From Aquitalea denitrificans (lineage in GTDB: Bacteria; Pseudomonadota; Gammaproteobacteria; Burkholderiales; Chromobacteriaceae), in contig NZ_CP047241.1 in NCBI RefSeq assembly GCF_009856625.1, positions 2,232,001 to 2,296,000 of the forward strand: a stretch of 64,000 bases of DNA, given 5' to 3'. Position numbers and translations under genes: made by a program. Of the stretch, positions 59,631 through 64,000 are shown one piece after another. Position 1 is the stretch's first letter. Every line of letters begins with the position of its first letter. Under the pieces are notes generated by a model. It was not told the origin of the DNA. It was given only the letters and a program-made list of their open reading frames with translations, and ran no database searches.

Positions 59631-60899
59631 ATGACCGCTTCCTCTGCACCCACCACCGCTGTCGCAGCCACCCAGCCGGAGGCCGGCCGTTCTCTGAAGC
59701 AGAAACTGGCCCGCGCCGAGCGCATGAACAAGCTGAAGTCGCAATTGCTGATTCTGCCGCTGGTGCTGTTTATCCTGCTGGTGTTTGTCTTGCCCATCAC
59801 CAGCCTGCTGTTCAAGAGCGTCAACAACCCGGAAGTGGTTGACGCCATGCCGCACACGGTCAAGGCCATCTCCAGCTGGAGCGGCCGTGCCCTGCCGCCC
59901 GAAACGGTGTATGCCGCCGCGGCACAAGACATCCAGCAAGCCCATGACGACCAGAAACTGGGCGATCTGGGCAAGCGCCTGAACATGGAAGTAGCCGGCT
60001 ATCGCAGCCTGCTGAACAAAACTGCCCGCGCCCTGCCGATGGACCCGGCCCCCAAGTCCTACAAGGACGCGCTGACCAATCTGGACGAGCGCTGGGGTGA
60101 CCCGGCCTACTGGCAGGCCATCCGCCGCAACACCAGCAGCCAGACGCCGTTCTACCTGCTGGCCGCCATGGACCATCGCGTGGATGATCTGGGCGAAATC
60201 AGCCGCTCTTCGCCGGACCAGGCCATTTACCTGGAAATTTTCACCCGCACCTTCTGGATGAGCCTGGTGGTGACTGCCATTGCACTAGCCCTGGCTTACC
60301 CGCTGGCCTACCTGCTGGTGAACCTGCCCACCCGCAGCAGCAACCTGCTGATGATTCTGGTACTGCTGCCGTTCTGGACCTCCGTACTGGTACGGGTTGC
60401 CGCCTGGATCGTACTGCTGCAATCGGGCGGCCTGATCAACTCCACCATGGAGTGGCTGGGCATCATCGATCACCCGCTGCAACTGGTGTTCAACCGCACC
60501 GGCGTGTACATCTCCATGGTGCACATCCTGCTGCCCTTCATGATCCTGCCCATCTACAGCGTGATGAAAGGCATTTCGCCAAGCTATATGAAGGCCGCCA
60601 TCTCGCTGGGCTGCCACCCGTTTGCCAGCTTCTGGCGCGTGTACTTCCCGCAGACCGTGGCCGGTATCAGTGCCGGTGCCCTGCTGGTGTTCATCCTGTC
60701 CATCGGCTACTACATCACCCCGGCCCTGCTGGGTAGCCCGAACGACCAGATGGTGAGCTACTTCGTCGCCTTCTACACCAACACTTCGATCAACTGGGGC
60801 ATGGCAACCGCACTGGGCGGCCTGCTGCTGGCAGCCACCATGATCCTGTACATCGTTTACAACTGGCTGGTAGGCGCCAAGAGCCTGCGCCTGGGCTAA
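59631..60899 (+). CDS. potB: Polyamine ABC transporter permease (PotB/PotH type, long form)
   Basis: A 422-residue permease. A first membrane helix at about 42-62 (LLILPLVLFILLVFVLPITS) is followed by a ~140-residue probably periplasmic loop; then the usual helices and the EAA motif (KAAISLGCHPFASFWRVYFP). Ordinary PotB is about 280 residues, so the long loop after helix 1 is an addition. It lies 114 bases after the binding protein gene and 27 before the second permease. Confidence 0.9.
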   Translation: MTASSAPTTAVAATQPEAGRSLKQKLARAERMNKLKSQLLILPLVLFILLVFVLPITSLLFKSVNNPEVVDAMPHTVKAISSWSGRALPPETVYAAAAQDIQQAHDDQKLGDLGKRLNMEVAGYRSLLNKTARALPMDPAPKSYKDALTNLDERWGDPAYWQAIRRNTSSQTPFYLLAAMDHRVDDLGEISRSSPDQAIYLEIFTRTFWMSLVVTAIALALAYPLAYLLVNLPTRSSNLLMILVLLPFWTSVLVRVAAWIVLLQSGGLINSTMEWLGIIDHPLQLVFNRTGVYISMVHILLPFMILPIYSVMKGISPSYMKAAISLGCHPFASFWRVYFPQTVAGISAGALLVFILSIGYYITPALLGSPNDQMVSYFVAFYTNTSINWGMATALGGLLLAATMILYIVYNWLVGAKSLRLG

Positions 60900-60925
60900 C
60901 CCTCACCCTTCACGGAGACATAACC

Positions 60926-61744
60926 ATGCTGAACCCGACCATGTCGCCCATCGAAAAGGTGTGGCACTACGTTCTGCGCATTACCAGCGGCCTGACCCTG
61001 CTGTTCCTGATCCTGCCGGTGCTGGTGATCATTCCGCTGTCCTTCAACGAAGGCTCTTTCCTGGTATACCCGCTGACCGGCTTCTCCTTCCGCTGGTATC
61101 AGGACCTGTTCAGCGCACCGGAGTGGATCCGCTCCTTGCAGAACAGCATGATCGTGGCCCCGGCCGCCACCGTGCTGGCCATGGTGCTGGGCACGCTGGC
61201 CTCCATCGGCCTCACCCGTGGCGAGTTCCGTGGCAAGGGCATCATCATGTTCCTGCTGATTTCGCCGATGGTGGTGCCGGTGGTGATTGTCGGCGTGGCC
61301 AGCTACCTGTTCTTTGCCCCGCTGGGCATGGACAACAGCTACACCACGCTGATCCTGGAACATGCTGCGCTGGGCGTACCGTTTGTCATCATCACGGTGA
61401 CGGCCACCCTGCAGGGCTATAACCACAACCTGACCCGTGCGGCGGCCAACCTGGGTGCTTCGCCCATCACCACCTTCTTCCGCATCACCCTGCCGCTGAT
61501 TGCGCCGGGCGTGATTTCCGGAGCGCTGTTCGCCTTTGCCACGTCCTTCGACGAAGTGGTGGTGACGCTGTTCCTGGCTGGCCCGGAACAAGCCACCCTG
61601 CCGCGTCAGATGTTCAGTGGCATCCGCGAAAACCTGAGCCCCACCATTGCGGCGGCGGCTACCTTGCTGATCGGCTTCTCCATCCTGCTGCTGTTGACGC
61701 TGGAATGGTTGCGCGGCCGCAGCGAGCGCATGCGCACCAGCTGA
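60926..61744 (+). CDS. potC: Polyamine ABC transporter permease (PotC/PotI type)
   Basis: A 272-residue permease of normal length. Six hydrophobic helices; EAA loop RAAANLGASPITTFFRITLP; C-terminal helix LLIGFSILLLLTLEWL. Pairs with the preceding permease as the transmembrane core. Followed by a terminator. Confidence 0.92.
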   Translation: MLNPTMSPIEKVWHYVLRITSGLTLLFLILPVLVIIPLSFNEGSFLVYPLTGFSFRWYQDLFSAPEWIRSLQNSMIVAPAATVLAMVLGTLASIGLTRGEFRGKGIIMFLLISPMVVPVVIVGVASYLFFAPLGMDNSYTTLILEHAALGVPFVIITVTATLQGYNHNLTRAAANLGASPITTFFRITLPLIAPGVISGALFAFATSFDEVVVTLFLAGPEQATLPRQMFSGIRENLSPTIAAAATLLIGFSILLLLTLEWLRGRSERMRTS

Positions 61745-61788
61745 CAACCAGGCATTTCTTCATCTGCTCCGTCCTTTGCAGACATTGG

Positions 61789-61823
61789 CAGGCCAACCCT
61801 TACAGGTTGGCCTGATTTTTATT
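61789..61823 (+). terminator. Rho-independent terminator of the polyamine operon
   Basis: CAGGCCAACC (61789-61798), loop CTTACA, GGTTGGCCTG (61805-61814), then ATTTTTATT. Perfect 10-bp stem 45 bases after the last permease. Confidence 0.92.
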
Positions 61824-61888
61824 ACAAGAACAAAACAATACAGGCTGACTAACCACGCACTGTTGCATTCTCATGCAAGGGGCTTACC

Positions 61889-63487
61889 ATGCAGATACTC
61901 TGCGTTAGTTGCGCCCATTTTTTTGCAAGACTGTCTATGAGAATTATCCCAATTACAGGTGTGATTTTATTTTGCAGCCATGTCCATGCTGCTTCCGGCA
62001 TCGACAGTGCCAGCTGGGAATATCTGGTCAAGCCGGGTGATTCGCTGTGGACCTTTGCCGACCAGCATTTATCGTCCCCGGCCTATGTGCCGCGCCTGCA
62101 AAAGCTAAACCATATTGCCGACCCCTACCGCCTGTCCCACGGCAGCCGCATCAAGGTGCCCTACCTCTGGGTCAAGCAGCAACCTTCCACGGCCCAGATC
62201 GAGGAATTCTCCGGTGAAATCAGCGCGCATGATGCCAGTGGCAAATCACTGCCCATCAGCAAAGACATGCGCTACCCCAAGGGTGTGCAATTCCAGACCG
62301 GCAACGATGCCATGCTCAGGCTGCGCTTCGCCGACGGCTCCACCCTGCTACTGAATGCCAACACCAACGCACAGCTGCAAAACGAGATCTACTACCCCAG
62401 CACCGGCTCGGCCAGAACCGAAATCAGGCTGGACAAGGGCAACGCCGGCAGTTCGGTGATTCCCAACATCCTGATGCCGGGGCGTTACCAGATTCGCACC
62501 CCGTCAGCGGTCACCACCGTGCGTGGCACCGAATTCCGCGTGAGTGCGGAAACCATGGACAGCACCGCCACCGAGGTATTGCGCGGCAAGGTCAAGGTCA
62601 ATGGCAACAAGCAGGGGCAGGTTGATGTACCAGCCGGCTTTGGCAGCCTGACCTCCACCAGTGCCAGACCCACCCCGCCAGAGGCATTGCCTGCCGCTCC
62701 CGACCTGAGCACCCTGCCCTCAACCAGCAGCTTTAATCCGCCGCTGCTGCAATGGCAGGCTGACCAGCTGGCCGTTGCCTATCGGGTAAAGCTGCGCGGC
62801 CCGGGCGCGCAAGGACAACAGCTCGTAGAGCGCACGGTAACAGGCCCGCAGCTATATGCCGCGCTACCGGAAAACGGCAATTACCAGCTATCAGCACGCG
62901 CCCGCAATGCCCATGGACTGGAAGGCTATGACAGCAGCCGCACCTTCACGCTGAAAGCCTTCCCGCAGCCGCCGCTGCTGCAGGCCAGTGATGGCGTGCA
63001 AGAAATCCGCGGCAACACTTTCTCCCTGATCCTGGACGCCAGTCCGGCCCGGCCAGTGCAATGGCAGCTGGCGCGCAGCACCGACTTTGCCAGCATCATC
63101 CAGCAACGCACGCTAACCGAAACCGACAGCACCATCGAGCTACCGGACAAGGGCCAGTGGTACTGGCGCGTGGCACGCCTGGATGCCAGCGGCCAAGCCG
63201 GCCCCTACAGCGAGACTCAGGCCGTCAACATGCGCGGACTGTTCGCCACACTCAGGCACTCGGTGCCATCGCTGCTGGCACGACGCTATCCGGTCAACGC
63301 CGCCAGTTATACGCTGACCTTATCCGATCAGGCCGACATGAAAACTGTCCGTTACCGCAACAGCAGATCCCAGCCGGCATGGCCGCTGGCACAGCTGCCA
63401 CACGGCAAGTATTTTGCCCGGCTGGAAGTCAGCGGTGACCATGGCTACCAGGCGGTGGAAACCGTCGAAGAAATCCATCTCCGGTAA
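61889..63487 (+). CDS. LysM-FecR domain periplasmic protein
   Basis: A 532-residue secreted protein. ATG 61889 has AGGGG 7 bases upstream; ATG 61937 would still leave a signal peptide (IIPITGVILFCSHVHAASG). LysM-type segment at ~45-95 (YLVKPGDSLWTFADQHLS, HGSRIKVPYLW), FecR domain at ~130-260 (RLRFADGSTLLLNANTNAQL, TPSAVTTVRGTEFRVS), then Ig-like repeats. These proteins pair with the next gene, a CHASE2 sensor, in a known two-gene arrangement. The signal sensed is unknown. Confidence 0.85.
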   Translation: MQILCVSCAHFFARLSMRIIPITGVILFCSHVHAASGIDSASWEYLVKPGDSLWTFADQHLSSPAYVPRLQKLNHIADPYRLSHGSRIKVPYLWVKQQPSTAQIEEFSGEISAHDASGKSLPISKDMRYPKGVQFQTGNDAMLRLRFADGSTLLLNANTNAQLQNEIYYPSTGSARTEIRLDKGNAGSSVIPNILMPGRYQIRTPSAVTTVRGTEFRVSAETMDSTATEVLRGKVKVNGNKQGQVDVPAGFGSLTSTSARPTPPEALPAAPDLSTLPSTSSFNPPLLQWQADQLAVAYRVKLRGPGAQGQQLVERTVTGPQLYAALPENGNYQLSARARNAHGLEGYDSSRTFTLKAFPQPPLLQASDGVQEIRGNTFSLILDASPARPVQWQLARSTDFASIIQQRTLTETDSTIELPDKGQWYWRVARLDASGQAGPYSETQAVNMRGLFATLRHSVPSLLARRYPVNAASYTLTLSDQADMKTVRYRNSRSQPAWPLAQLPHGKYFARLEVSGDHGYQAVETVEEIHLR

Positions 63488-63491
63488 GTCC

Positions 63492-64000
63492 ATGCCTGCA
63501 GACACATCCAGATCCGCATCGGGCAAATCCAGGCTACGGCAACTGCTGCCCTTGCTTGCCGGCTTTATCGGCGCACTGCTGGTACTGGCTGCGCCCCTGC
63601 AACGGCTGGATAACTGGCTTTACGATGCAGCACTGAGCTGGCATACGCTGGACAAATCAGCGGACGACCCCATCCTCATCGAGGTGGACAATCGCAGCCT
63701 GGCGGAAATGGGCAGTTGGCCTTGGCCACGTGAACTACATGCCCGGTTGCTGGATCAGCTGCAATCCGCCCGCGCTGTCGGCCTGGATATTGCCCTGGCC
63801 GAGAGCACGCTGGCCAGCAGCAAGCCAGATCAGGCACTGGCTGCCGCCATGCAGCGCAACGGCAAAGTCGTCAGCCCGGTGTTTCCGGAAAGCAACGCCA
63901 AGGGGCTGACGGAAACCCGGCCGCTGCCGCTGTTCGAGGCGGCATCCAACCGGCTGGGCCATACCGATTTCGAACGCGATACCGATGGCGTGGTCCGCCG
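63492..64000 (+). CDS. CHASE2-domain sensor protein, N-terminal part (cut by window edge)
   Basis: ATG 63492, 4 bases after the LysM-FecR stop; reads open for 169 codons to the right edge. One hydrophobic helix (LLPLLAGFIGALLVLAAP), then CHASE2 wording: NWLYDAALSW, PILIEVDNRSLAEMGSWPWP, AVGLDIALAES. The output domain (kinase, adenylate/guanylate cyclase or diguanylate cyclase) lies outside the window. CHASE2 is an extracytoplasmic ligand-sensing domain. Confidence 0.88.
   Translation, partial: MPADTSRSASGKSRLRQLLPLLAGFIGALLVLAAPLQRLDNWLYDAALSWHTLDKSADDPILIEVDNRSLAEMGSWPWPRELHARLLDQLQSARAVGLDIALAESTLASSKPDQALAAAMQRNGKVVSPVFPESNAKGLTETRPLPLFEAASNRLGHTDFERDTDGVVR

Overview
The window is chromosomal DNA of a GC-rich proteobacterium. 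Gene content (complete type VI secretion locus, class III ribonucleotide reductase under an FNR-like site, polyamine transport and catabolism genes, FixJ/NarL regulators) and codon style suggest a betaproteobacterium of the Neisseriales/Chromobacteriaceae type. This is an inference from gene content; the species cannot be read from the sequence.

Left flank (1-13.7 kb): a PuuC-like aldehyde dehydrogenase running off the left edge, divergent from a LuxR-type regulator; an orphan UmuD-like self-cleaving protein with a tiny downstream gene and no umuC; a lower-GC patch with a GlxA-type regulator divergent from an isochorismatase-family hydrolase, an unknown gene and a dead integrase remnant (remains of an island); then housekeeping genes dusC, a GNAT acetyltransferase, a DUF1653 protein, a histone-deacetylase-like hydrolase overlapping msrA, a FixJ-type response regulator, nadK, recN and tRNA-Ser(UGA).

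Type VI secretion (13.7-44.7 kb): all thirteen core genes are present in two divergent arms that meet at an AT-rich, palindrome-bearing region (22.5-22.7 kb). The minus arm carries an M15 peptidase, tssM, tagF, tssB, tssC, hcp and an OmpA-like lipoprotein. The plus arm carries tssJ, tssK, tssL, tssE, vgrG, a DUF4123 chaperone, an effector/immunity island, tssF, tssG, tssH, a 480-residue membrane protein of unknown function, a PAAR tip protein and tssA. The island has a secreted two-domain protein of unknown function, then four tandem DUF3304-type lipoprotein (tli1-like) genes, each followed by the 5' end of the phospholipase-effector gene tle1. Only the last unit carries the full-length effector. 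This looks like an amplified, recombining immunity array.

Middle accessory stretch (44.7-49.9 kb): AT-rich small membrane-protein genes, a GNAT gene, a BRO-N-like gene broken by an amber codon, an octanucleotide tandem repeat, and an EamA transporter broken by a TAA. The last two lie between two direct copies of the nrdG 3' end.

Anaerobic dNTP synthesis (49.9-52.6 kb): nrdG and an nrdD split into a 573-residue catalytic/zinc part and a separate 58-residue gene that carries the glycyl-radical loop. An FNR-type site and two NrdR-like boxes lie upstream.

Right flank (52.7-64 kb): hybrid histidine kinase, NarL-type response regulator and second hybrid kinase; an inverted repeat; a polyamine-type ABC transporter operon (ATPase, binding protein, two permeases) with a terminator; and a LysM-FecR protein followed by a CHASE2 sensor running off the right edge.
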